From: Undaria pinnatifida
Lineage: Eukaryota > Sar > Phaeophyceae > Laminariales > Alariaceae
Assembly (NCBI GenBank): GCA_012845835.1
Contig: JABAKD010000016.1
Location: 10,475,007-10,539,006 of the forward strand
Reading direction: 5' to 3'
Length of the DNA stretch: 64,000 bases
In this document: one piece after another, positions 19,835 to 28,855 of the stretch
Layout of the letters: every line of letters starts with the position of its first letter
Numbering within the stretch: the stretch's first letter is position 1
The notes under the pieces: generated by a model
What the model was told of the DNA's origin: nothing
The model's database searches: none
Seen by the model: the letters and a program-made list of their open reading frames with translations, nothing else
Position numbers and translations under genes: made by a program

Positions 19835-22702
19835 TTAGTTTGAACGATTTCGGCGATTTTTGTTGTACGTTTGCGAGCGAGAAGAGCGTCCGTCGCGGCG
19901 GTAGCTAACCATACGTGCTTGCCACCGTCGGAAAACGTCATCATCGCCAAGTTGGCCAAGTTCAGGGTTTAGACAGCCACTGGCGTTGATAAAGGGATGC
20001 CTACAGTTGCGTAAGGAATGAGTGTCTTCGTGACAGTTTAGGCAATGACCCCTGTTTTCTCGGAGAGCCGCGGCGCGGGCAGAGGGCGTGAGGAGGCCGC
20101 TCCAGAGGGGAGGGTCGTCGGTCTTAAACGAGGCACTAACAGCGAAAACTTCTGCATAGTGTTGTTCTTCTAGGGGCCAGCAGTTGGACATTTTGTCGAG
20201 CCAGGGGTCGGTGGAAGCAACAATCGGCATGACAATCGGATTATTGCTCGAACCCGTCTGCCAAGAAGGCGACTGGGACAGCACTCGGCCCTGGCCGCGC
20301 CCATGAACGACGGGCCGGGGCCCCGACGGGGCGGATGACCGCGATCCCGTCGAAGAAACAGGTAGAGAAAAATGTTTTTCGCCGTTGACGGCAGGTGTCT
20401 TATTATGCGCCAAGTCACTGAACGCTTTCCTCATGGCATCTAACGAGGCGTATGGCCGTGGGTCCGTAGCCTTCGAGCCAGGGTATAACGTAGGCATGAG
20501 CGTCGGAAACTGCTCGTTGACCGCCATCCTAACCACCTCCAGCACGACATCCGTCCCCGGGGACAAAACACGCTCACTCCCCGTGACTGCCGATACTAGC
20601 ACACGGAACTCCCGACTGAAATCAGAAAAAGGCGTGCCGTTACACACTCCAAAAGTGTGCAACTTAGTGTAGCCTTCGCCCGTGTCGACCCGGTCAAAGT
20701 GCTTCACGAGCAGGCGTAGCAGGAGGGTGAAAGCCTCGGGCCCAGATGCTCCTCCGTCCAACGCTCTTGACACCTGTCCAAAAAAATCGTCGATCAAGGT
20801 GGTCATGCGAGCGGTCGTGGGCCTGTCAGGTGTTATGGCACGATTGAATGCCAGGCGGAGGGGGCGGATCCAACCGGGAACCCACGCGGGGGCACGTACA
20901 CCCTCTTGGCAACGGTCGTCATAGCGCATGAGTATGTCAGTCATGGCAGACCGAACCGAACGTGTGAGTTGCTGTGTGCCGTCAGACTTGTTCAAAGAGG
21001 CGGGGAACGGTAGCACAGAAATGCGTGATACGTCCTTGTGGGAGAGCTTAACATAGGCGCGCCTAACCGAGTCATCGAGCGTGGATTTAGCTAGAGCCGC
21101 GGCGGTAGCAAGTTCGGCGGTACGCTCGCGAGCCAAATCCGAAGAAACAGGCTTGGTGTGGTCACCCGACACAGTTAGTTTGCTCAGCCGGTCGGCGGAC
21201 GAGGCAATATCCACCAGGGAAGGAGTTACTTGCCTCCTGCCAGCTACCACGGTCACCTCCCCGTGGTCCGTGTTCGAGCTCGAAGACGAGCGGGAGGACG
21301 TTGACGACTCGTCCCACGCTGAGGGCCCTCGTGTGCTGTTTCGCCGTCCTCCGGTGCCTCCTCCCGAGCTGCGACCGCCGCCCCGGTTGGTTCGGGCCTG
21401 GTTGCTCCCTTGGCGGCGCTGTGGGCCACCACCCGTACCCGACGCTCCTCCCGCGCTTCCGCCACCGTTGCCACCACCGCGGCGATTGTGGTGGCCACCA
21501 CTCCCACCGTTTTCCCCGTTTCCCCCACTCTGGCCGCCACCACCCCCGGAGTTGCCACCTCCACGGTTGCGGTCCCCCCGATCACGGCTGCCACCGCGCC
21601 GCTGTTTGGTGGAGCGCCTTCCTTCCAGCGCTTCCTTTGGAGTCGGCCACAGGACTGGGTCAGGGGCGTCGTCGTGGGCCAATCTTAAGGCTTTGACCAA
21701 AGCGAGGGTAGGTGCTCGCCTCATCTGCCCGAAGGCGGACGAGTTGTCCCGGCGAGCCCAGACTGCTCCGACCGAAAGGTCTTCCGCCTTGAACGACGAC
21801 CGTCGCTCTGAAGATAGAAGGGCCTTGGCCGCTGCTATCACCGCCTCCGCCAGATGCGCCGAGAACTCGACCCTCGGCGTGGTAGCCATGTACTGGACGC
21901 TGCCAGACATGAAAACGTCGTCCCCGGGTCGTGTATCTTGGGAGGCAACACTCAGCGGGCGCGCCGAGGAAGGGGCAGCTCTCGCCGGAGTCGATGTAGC
22001 TGAGAGGGCAACGGCTTGGCGTGCCCTCTCGACCGCGCGGGATGCCTCACGAGCAGCGGCCCTCGCCTGGTCGATGGCGTGATCCTCACGGCGTCGACGT
22101 TCGTCATCTAGACGTTTGCGTTCCTCTCGTCGAAGCAGGGTCGCATTGGCTTCGTCGAGAGCTCTTTGGGCCCGAGAAATTTCAGACTCTGAGTCTAAGG
22201 GGCCAGCATGGGAGCGCTGGTCTCCGTAGCTCTGGGGAAGGCGCTCTGTCGAGCGCGGAGAGGTCAGATGTCGACGGTGGTGCTCTGAGGACAGCTGGAG
22301 ATGCTCCCTCGAGGCTGGGGATATTTGTCGTCGTGATGTCTCCGCGCCCGGTAGGAGTTTTTCCGCCTCGTCGACCGGCGAGTCGGGGTGGTCAGACGGT
22401 GTGCCGTGTTGTTGACTCGTGTTGGAGTCACTATCGTCGTCCAGGTTTTCGGCGCGTCCTCCTCGTCTCGATTCGCGGGACCTCGAGCGTTCCCGTCCTT
22501 CTCCCTGGGCCTCCTGGATGGGGCGCGCGGAGGACCGCAGCCTGCCCGAGTAGCCCCCATCGTCGCTGGTGGACATGGTGCCTAGGTGTAGTGAAGGGGG
22601 GGGGGTAGGAACGACGCGTGAAGAAGCTATGGAGACAGATAAATTGTTGTGGTGTTCCTGCTCCAAGGAGCGATATATCTGTGTTTCAGCAAACAGCAAC
22701 AA
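19835..22702 (-). CDS. Gag polyprotein with CCHC zinc knuckle
   Basis: A 955-codon frame. The Met at residue 43 (22,576) may be the real start, since the residues before it are unlike the rest. Residues about 40-180 are Ser/Arg/Glu-rich and probably disordered. About 178-240 are a charged, Ala/Arg/Glu-rich helix likely to form a coiled coil. About 360-460 are very Gly/Arg-rich (RGG-like) and probably bind RNA. A capsid-like helical region follows (LLRLLVKHFDRV and neighbours). Residues 887-900 form the zinc knuckle CLNCHEDTHSLRNC, the CX2CX4HX4C nucleocapsid signature. The C-terminus is basic. At 955 residues it is long for a Ty3-type Gag because of the low-complexity segments. Confidence 0.88.
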   Translation of the reverse strand: MLLFAETQIYRSLEQEHHNNLSVSIASSRVVPTPPPSLHLGTMSTSDDGGYSGRLRSSARPIQEAQGEGRERSRSRESRRGGRAENLDDDSDSNTSQQHGTPSDHPDSPVDEAEKLLPGAETSRRQISPASREHLQLSSEHHRRHLTSPRSTERLPQSYGDQRSHAGPLDSESEISRAQRALDEANATLLRREERKRLDDERRRREDHAIDQARAAAREASRAVERARQAVALSATSTPARAAPSSARPLSVASQDTRPGDDVFMSGSVQYMATTPRVEFSAHLAEAVIAAAKALLSSERRSSFKAEDLSVGAVWARRDNSSAFGQMRRAPTLALVKALRLAHDDAPDPVLWPTPKEALEGRRSTKQRRGGSRDRGDRNRGGGNSGGGGGQSGGNGENGGSGGHHNRRGGGNGGGSAGGASGTGGGPQRRQGSNQARTNRGGGRSSGGGTGGRRNSTRGPSAWDESSTSSRSSSSSNTDHGEVTVVAGRRQVTPSLVDIASSADRLSKLTVSGDHTKPVSSDLARERTAELATAAALAKSTLDDSVRRAYVKLSHKDVSRISVLPFPASLNKSDGTQQLTRSVRSAMTDILMRYDDRCQEGVRAPAWVPGWIRPLRLAFNRAITPDRPTTARMTTLIDDFFGQVSRALDGGASGPEAFTLLLRLLVKHFDRVDTGEGYTKLHTFGVCNGTPFSDFSREFRVLVSAVTGSERVLSPGTDVVLEVVRMAVNEQFPTLMPTLYPGSKATDPRPYASLDAMRKAFSDLAHNKTPAVNGEKHFSLPVSSTGSRSSAPSGPRPVVHGRGQGRVLSQSPSWQTGSSNNPIVMPIVASTDPWLDKMSNCWPLEEQHYAEVFAVSASFKTDDPPLWSGLLTPSARAAALRENRGHCLNCHEDTHSLRNCRHPFINASGCLNPELGQLGDDDVFRRWQARMVSYRRDGRSSRSQTYNKNRRNRSN

Positions 22703-23019
22703 TATGGGCCTTAAAGCCGTCCAGCCTTAGTGATGGTAGCAGCCACGTCAACTAGCCGTATAAGAGGAGTACAGCAGTAACAAGGTACCAATCATCATAA
22801 CCGCAACATAAGAGCAGCGCCCAGTCTGACCGTAGGGTATATGGGTAACGCCCGCACGAACCGCAGCACAAGGAGCCAAAACTGGGCAGCACTGACCCCA
22901 ACCGCAGTGCAGGGGGTGCAACACAGTAAGGGTACGTCTGCAGCCATCGCACTTAAACAGGCATCATTCGACCTAGGCTGGGGGAGGTAGCACAGGAGAG
23001 CGTCGCCCAAAACGCCCAC
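22703..23019. repeat. Leader, degenerate edge of the satellite
   Basis: Untranslated leader of the Ty3/gypsy element just before gag. Diverged versions of the neighbouring 84-bp unit can be followed here, such as AAAACTGGGCAGCACTGACC near 22,875. Array-edge decay is typical of tandem repeats. Confidence 0.55.
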
Positions 23020-24520
23020 GCTCATCGGACCAAAACGGGCAGCATTTACCTTAGGTGTAGTGTAGGGGTTATCACAAAAAAGGTTCGCCCAACACGCCGA
23101 CGCTCAGCGCATCAAAACAGGCAGCATTTACCCTAGGTGTAGTGTAGGGGTGGAGCACAGTGTAAGATCGCCCAACACGCTGACACTCAGCGCACCAAAA
23201 CGGGCAGCATTTACCCTAGGTGTAGTGTAGGGGGGGGAGCACAGTGAAAGGTCACCCAACACGCTGACACTCGTCGCACCAAAAAAGGCAGCATTTACCC
23301 TAGGTGTAGTGTAGGGGTGGAAGCACAGTGTAAGATCGCCCAACACGCTGACACTCATCGCACCAAAACGGGCAGCATTTACCCTAGGTGTAGTGTAGGG
23401 GGGGGAGCACAGTGAAAGGTCACCCAATACGCTGACACTCGTCGCACCAAAACAGGCAGCATTTACCCTAGGTGTAGTGTAGGGGGGGGAGCACAGTGAA
23501 AGGTCACCCAACACGCTGACACTCGTCGCACCAAAACGGGCAGCATTTAACCTAGGTGTAGTGTAGGGGTGGAAGCACAGTGTAAGATCGCCCAACACGC
23601 TGACACTCATCGCACCAAAACGGGCAGCATTTACCCTAGGTGTAGTGTAGGGGGGGGAGCACAGTGAAAGGTCACCCAACACGCTGACACTCGTCGCACC
23701 AAAACAGGCAGCATTTAACCTAGGTGTAGTGTAGGGGGGGGAGCACAGTGTAAGATCGCCCAACACGCTGACACTCATCGCACCAAAACGGGCAGCATTT
23801 ACCCTAGGTGTAGTGTAGGGGTGGAAGCACAGTGTAAGATCGCCCAACACGCTGACACTCATCGCACCAAAACAGGCAGCATTTACCCTAGGTATAGTGT
23901 AGGGGGGGGGAGCACAGTGTAAGATCGCCAAACACGCTGACACTCATCGCACCAAAACGGGCAGCATTTACCCTAGGTGTAGTGTAGGGGTGGAAGCACA
24001 GTGTAAGATCGCCCAACACGCTGACACTCATCGCACCAAAACGGGCAGCATTTACCATAGGTGTAGTGTAGGGGGTGGAAGCACAGTGTAAGATCGCCCA
24101 ACACGCTGACACTCATCGCACCAAAACGGGCAGCATTTACCATAGGTGTAGTGTAGGGGTGGAAGCACAGTGTAAGATCGCCCAACACGCTGACACTCAT
24201 CGCACCAAAACAGGCAGCATTTACCCTAGGTATAGTGTAGGGGGGGGGAGCACAGTGTAAGATCGCCAAACACGCTGACACTCATCGCACCAAAACGGGC
24301 AGCATTTACCCTAGGTGTAGTGTAGGGGTGGAAGCACAGTGTAAGATCGCCCAACACGCTGACACTCATCGCACCAAAACGGGCAGCATTTACCATAGGT
24401 GTAGTGTAGGGGTGGAAGCACAGTGTAAGATCGCCCAACACGCTGACACTCATCGCACCAAAACGGGCAGCATTTACCCTAGGTGTAGTGTAGGGGGGGG
24501 AGCACAGTGAAAGATCGCGC
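23020..24520. repeat. 84-bp tandem satellite in the retrotransposon leader
   Basis: About 18 head-to-tail units of 84 bp, with indels of 1-3 bp in a G-run. A typical unit starts GCACCAAAACGGGCAGCATT. There are two unit types: one has GTGTAAGATCGCC and ends CATC, the other has GTGAAAGGTCACC and ends CGTC. They alternate irregularly on the left side. On the right a block of three to four units is itself repeated (about 23,870-24,120 and 24,200-24,460), shown by shared variants such as TAGGTATAGTG and CCATAGG. Because 84 is divisible by three and the unit lacks stops, long reading frames arise on the minus strand. Confidence 0.9.
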
Positions 24521-25420
24521 AGCCAACCGTATAAAAATGGGCAGCATCTACCCCCACAGTAGTGTAGTGGGGGGTAGGACAGTATACGTTCGCGCACCAA
24601 CCGTAAAAAAAAAAACGGTCAGTGTAACCCCCCAAACAAAGTAGTTTCCCCCGACCGCACTGAAGGGGGACGGTCGCGCCTACAGTAGTGCTGATTGCTG
24701 TAGTATCACTGCTGTGTTCACAGATAACGGTAATTTCAACCGCACCAAGATGGGTAGTGTAGTACCAACACCAGCTGTAGAAAAATGTGCACGCTCACAA
24801 TCGAATAGAAAGGCTGTTTGCCCTTAAAGGTACCGCATTAAACGGGCTGTTCTCCACTGCACTAGTAAAAACTGTGAAGCGCAGTATCTCCGCGAACTGT
24901 GTCGTAAGCGCTCTGTAACGGGCAGTAGCTGTCCGAACATGTGCAGAGAAGAAGAAAAAAAAAAAATCCAGCGTAGACCCTAGCAATATCGTGAAGGGCA
25001 GCACATGTACCGGCAGGAAGACGGCCTAACGCCCGGACAGCTGAAAAAAAAATCCGTACCCACTCCCACCGATAAAGGGACAGTTACGTTGACAGCAGTG
25101 CGGAGTGCCGCACGGTCACAGCTGTGCATACACAGAAAGTGGTATTATAGTCCCCGCGTACCCATGAATGGGAGAATATAGGGCATCGCACACACCAACA
25201 GCCTTGCCCAAAAAAAGCCAGCACAGAGTTTCAGCGTTCACTAGGTTCAAGTTCTAGTCACGGAGGGGCCAGGACGAAAAAAAAAACCTCTCGAATCGAA
25301 CTTGCAAGGAGCACTCGCACAGCAGTGGGGGCTGTCAGAGCTGCGGTGCTGTAACTGTGGACGCTGGGGCAGTGAAGGGTCGAGCTATGTGGTGTATGAG
25401 CAGGAGCAAAGTAGGCGGCT
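24521..25420. repeat. Decayed continuation of the 84-bp satellite
   Basis: Blocks such as AAAATGGGCAGCATCTACC (24,534) and GGGCAGCACATGTACC (24,995) recur at loose spacing, with A-runs between them. This looks like old, diverged satellite on the side of the leader nearer the primer site. No gene. Confidence 0.5.
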
Positions 25421-26542
25421 TGGCTGCTGTACCATGACTTCTACAGCAGAGAATCCGGCGGTATATGGCAGGCATTGAGAGCGAGCCCATTGTGCTGCAC
25501 TGTAGTTGGCACCTCTGCAAAAATGATGGTGGTTGAAGCTACGCGACGGACAGCAGTAGTGGAACGCTGTTGATCGAGAAAGATCGGAGAGGGGTCCGAG
25601 GTGCCAAATTCGTAGCTTGTACTAATTTCGGCAGAAAGGGGGCACAAGGGCAGATGCTTGTTCGACGCACAAGAATGATCGACGTACGTACTGAAACCCA
25701 TACGATAACGCGTGTACTGGAAAATTTGCCAAACGAAAAAGCCCAAACATTCCACGAGCACCGCCTGTTTCTTCCCAGGTAGATCACAAAGGAAGGAGCC
25801 CCGACATGAGCTCCTAGAGCACGGTGCCCGTAGTCCAAGGGGGTCCCGCGAAGGACGGTCTGGCACCAACAGCAAGGATGTGCTCGGCGATGGGCTCTCT
25901 CAGCGAGCGAAGTCCCCTTCGAATGTCATTCGAAGGGTTGATTCCAGTATGCTTGTCCGTGGCATGCGTGCATATGCCTCCGAGCCCCAAAGCGCGAAAA
26001 AAAAGTACGAGTCGATGGCCGATCTTGGGGCTTGTGCTGGCGACTCGCGGATATGTGCTGTGCAACATGCTGGCAGAGCGCGGAGCAAACAAGTCTGATG
26101 GGTGGGGCTCGGGCAGTTCCACTGCGGAGTGGTCTATGACCAGCTGGCGGTGAACTGATGCGGCCAAAGGCCGGGACGAGGGGTGTGCTCCGAAGAGCAG
26201 TGTCGTCCGCCCGTACTCGGAAAGTGTCCTCTGTGTGGTGCGTGCCCAGCAACCAACAGGAGGGACCAAAATTCGAGACGAGGAGTGTGCTCCGCAGAGC
26301 AGAGTCGTCCGCACGTACTTGGAAGGTGTCGTCCGTGTGGTACGTGCGCGGCGACCAACAGGAGGGGCCCCTGCCATCTCACTGCTGTTGTGGTCGCCGT
26401 TGTAGGAGGAAGGGCGCTCCCTCCATTGAGAAGCCACCCGAGAAGGAACAGGGGTTGTGGGCTCGATGGAAAGCAAAAGCAAAATCGCTACGAAAAAAAA
26501 TCAAGAGAAACCGGAAGAACGCTGCCACAATAGCACATCAAG
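25421..26542. other. 5' leader of the Ty3/gypsy element, primer-site proximal
   Basis: Non-coding leader. It holds a tandem duplication of about 102 bp (26,175-26,276 and 26,277-26,376), containing GTGTGCTCCG and CAACAGGAGG. The duplication lies inside a 222-codon minus-strand frame (25,814-26,482), whose product is only the repeat translated twice with low-complexity flanks. I do not call it a gene. Confidence 0.55.
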
Positions 26543-26555
26543 CTCGACGACGCCA
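26543..26555 (-). other. Primer-binding site of the Ty3/gypsy element
   Basis: On the minus strand TGGCGTCGTCGAG begins two bases after the LTR end, the usual place for the tRNA primer site and with the usual TGG start. The first eleven bases equal those of the TRIM primer sites at 1,471 and 3,161. The primer tRNA would end in CGACGACGCCA. Confidence 0.8.
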
Positions 26556-26557
26556 CT

Positions 26558-27280
26558 TGTGAAATTAAAGGACCCCCCTGAAACGGCGGGATAGCAGGTC
26601 GGCTGGATATACGGGCGGACCTGTCATTTATCCAAGCCGTTCCATTCCCTGGGGTACCAGGGAGAGTATTTTTCAAGTTCGACATGGGGAAAATCTGAAA
26701 AGTTTATTATTGTGGATGGTGGGGATCGAACCCACGACCCAAAAACCCATGGTCTGTCGACGACGCCATTTGTTAAGGTTATTAGTGGGATATTAGTCCG
26801 TTTGACCACTTGCAAAAGGTTAACCAATAGCTTACCCAAACTAAGCCTTATAACACTCTCCCCCCCTGAAACGGCGGGATAGCAGGTCGGCCGGATATAC
26901 GGGCGGACCTGTCAATATATCCAAGCCGTTTCATTTCCTGGGGATACCGGGAGAGTATTTTTCAAGTTCGCCATGGGAAAATCTGAAAAAGTTTATTATG
27001 GTGGATGTGGGGATCGAACCCACGACCCAAGAACCCATGGTCTGTCGACGCACATTTGTTAAGGACTTTAGAGAGTACTGTACTCACTTTCGTTCCTTCG
27101 TAGAGATGTAGCTTTATTCGTTTCCACCAGAGCCCGGGATAGCTTCTGAGATCGGAGGCGCGTGCCTCCGATCTAATTCCTAACTTCCCCGAATATAAAC
27201 CGCCAACCTTATCATACGAAACCCATCCAAATGATCTCAAAATCGGATACCTACAGGCCTTTCGAGGCCGTATCTTAACA
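26558..27280 (-). repeat. 5' LTR of the Ty3/gypsy element, invaded by TRIM sequence
   Basis: LTR sequence is present at 27,072-27,280 and again as a 14-bp end at 26,558-26,571. Between them lies TRIM sequence in place of about 50 bp of LTR. The shared 200 bp is identical to the 3' LTR. An extra GTACT near 27,077-27,081 is absent from the 3' LTR and may mark the right junction. Confidence 0.85.
26572..27071 (-). mobile_element. TRIM tandem: two interiors around one LTR, plus a truncated LTR
   Basis: The layout is interior (26,572-26,770), complete 85-bp LTR (26,771-26,855), second interior (26,856-27,056), then only the first 15 bp of another LTR (27,057-27,071). Each interior has a T-arm-like B box region (about 26,722 and 27,008) and the purine tract. 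Shared-LTR tandems of this type come from recombination between TRIM copies. The left end joins LTR sequence at a C-run with the bases CCCCCTG common to both parents. Confidence 0.85.
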
Positions 27281-28586
27281 CTGTGCAGTTCACACGCATG
27301 GCATGGTGTCCCTGGCGTCAGGTGTACAACAGTTGGGGACGGTATCGCAAAACCTCCGAGCGTTCAGAATGAAATCGAAATTCCGGAAAAGCGAGCTGGG
27401 CGAGGCTGCCTTCTTCCATTCCGAAATATAGACTACGCAAACAAGTTTACGACAACAAAATTATTGCTTCAAAAAGTTACCGGCAAATCGATAGATAGGC
27501 CTACAGCAGTAAGTTTTTCATCCTACGAGTAAAGGTGCTAGCAGAGCTGTAAGCCGGCTGGATTTCACGGGTGCTCTCGAGTATTACCCGGTTTTCTAAA
27601 ACCCGTCACGGGTACGAATAGCATTTTTTACTTGCCGAGTTTTCGGGTCCCGGGTACCCGGGTTTGCTCGGGTATCCGGGTATCTGATTGTTTATTTAGG
27701 ACACTCCGAGGACGGCAATGTATCATTTCCTAAACCACATCGTCTGCAAGTACCTCGTGCATATTATCACCCAGGAAACCGATTTCAAAATGAGAAATGA
27801 TGTCTCACATTTAAATTTAGCGTTTCACACCATGCTTCGTACACCACACATATCCCCCGCCAATAGCATCGGGGTATGTGCTGTCTGAACGGCAGCGCAA
27901 TGAGCATGCTACAACAACAACAGCAGTCCAGCATACGTCCAGCAGGACTAGCAGGATAACAGCCGAGGATCGAACTTGACGGAGGATGAAAGCGAGGCTT
28001 TACAAAGTTTTTCCGACGTTGCCGCACATTCGGACAGCAGCAGCCGCATTCGATTTCTACTCATAACATGATGGTTTTCACCCTCGGTTTTCCGTCTTTT
28101 ATTTTTGGTAGTTTGCATGCTTGAGGTTTCGGCACCGTACACATTAGCACCACTCGCATCCCTTTTTTTTTGTCAGGTTTTTTAGCCTCGGTATTTCCCC
28201 CCTCTTTGTTATTTTCATGCCATCTCTTTGCAGGTTACAGCAGCACTCGTAATCGTTTGGTTTACCGCTCACTGGGTGTTCTTGCGCCTGCTTTGTTATT
28301 AGACATCCCTGAGCTATTATTTACTGGGGACCCGGGTACTCCGCTGCTAGACGGGTACCGAGTAGTTGGCTGCCAGACGAGTACCCGACTGTTAAACGGA
28401 CACCCGGAGACGAGTACCCGACTGTTAAACGGACACCCGGATAACCGTCCAAGTTACCCGGAAATTAGTACGAGTACCCGGATATTTCCCCCCATGCCAG
28501 AAGTTGGCGTGTACGCTCTTCACACGGGTGCTTGGCGGAAATGGCCATTATTAGCCATATATAACTAAAAACGACAGGTACATAAC
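27281..28586. repeat. Copy A resumes after the Ty3/gypsy insertion
   Basis: The stretch 27,480-28,050 aligns with 50,110-50,960 of copy B (shared CACGGGTACGAAT, TTGCCGAG, GATCGAACTTGACGGAG). Regions at 27,560-27,690 and 28,330-28,490 are packed with variants of ACCCGGGTACCCG. A 33-bp direct duplication lies at 28,376-28,441. No gene supported. Confidence 0.65.
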
Positions 28587-28855
28587 TGTTGAGATACGGC
28601 CTCAAAAGACCTGTAAATGATCGGTATTGAGATAACTTGGATGGGTTTTGTATGATAAGGTTGGCGTTTTTTATTCGGGAAAGTTAGGAAATAGATCGGA
28701 GGCACGTGCCTCCGATCTCAGAAGCTATCCGGGGCTCTGCTGGAATTGAACAAAGCTACGCCTCTACGAACGAAAATAAAGTAAGTACTCTCCGAGGACC
28801 TGCTCAATTGGCAGACCTGCAGCGGGCACTGTGTCCCCACCTATAACCTTACACA
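28587..28855 (+). repeat. Solo LTR related to the Ty3/gypsy element
   Basis: 269 bp in the opposite orientation to the full element, running TGTTGAGATACGG...TTACACA. It differs from the intact LTR by roughly 15-20%. It keeps the AATAAA region (as AATAAAG) and the 26-bp inverted repeat at 28,693-28,718, here a perfect palindrome centred on CACGTG. No matching 4-bp flanks remain, so it is an old solo LTR. Confidence 0.85.

Larger units (their letters stand above)
11081..27280 (-). mobile_element. Complete Ty3/gypsy chromodomain retrotransposon, 16.2 kb, TSD CTGT
   Basis: The element is bounded by LTRs with TGTTAAG and TTTCACA ends (minus strand) and by a perfect 4-bp duplication CTGT at 11,077-11,080 and 27,281-27,284. 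The 200 bp at 11,150-11,349 and 27,081-27,280 are identical, so the insertion is recent. The primer site lies at 26,543-26,555 and the purine-rich AGGGTGGGCTAG just inside the 3' LTR at 11,350-11,361. Transcription order is a 3.8-kb leader with satellite, gag, spacer, NADAR domain, protease, RT, RNase H, integrase, chromodomain and Tudor-like tail. Protease before RT and integrase after RNase H is the Ty3/gypsy order. Reading frame changes about six times along the coding region although catalytic motifs are intact. It is inserted in copy A of the large repeat. Confidence 0.93.
2560..28050 (+). repeat. Large repeat unit, copy A (split by nested insertions)
   Basis: Blocks at 2,560-2,873, 3,249-3,357, 5,822-11,080 and 27,281-about 28,050 are collinear with 44,030-50,960 (copy B), with many substitutions and small indels. 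The interruptions are a TRIM (2,874-3,248), an LTR element (3,358-5,821) and the Ty3/gypsy element (11,081-27,280). Without them copy A is about 6.4 kb. It starts in a CATGGG-rich 11-bp array and continues into sequence without a conserved long ORF, for example 7,080-7,300 against 45,140-45,380 and 9,380-9,760 against 48,350-48,720. It may be a large non-autonomous transposon or a segmental duplication; I could not find defined termini. Confidence 0.75.

Noticed and set aside
21081-22082. 333-codon plus-strand frame opposite gag
   Set aside because: Antisense shadow of gag's Gly/Arg-rich region, which reads as Pro-rich on the other strand. Gag has a zinc knuckle and the right position.
23128-23943. 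271-codon minus-strand frame with a perfect 28-residue repeat
   Set aside because: The unit is 84 bp without stops, so an open frame arises by arithmetic. G-run indels shift it elsewhere in the array, and it lies in the retrotransposon leader. Kept only as a note under the satellite.
23020-24520. CRISPR array
   Set aside because: Units are contiguous tandem repeats with no unique spacers, and the context is eukaryotic.
25814-26482. 222-codon frame in the retrotransposon leader
   Set aside because: Contains the translation of a roughly 102-bp DNA duplication and low-complexity flanks; no domain, and in the untranslated leader.
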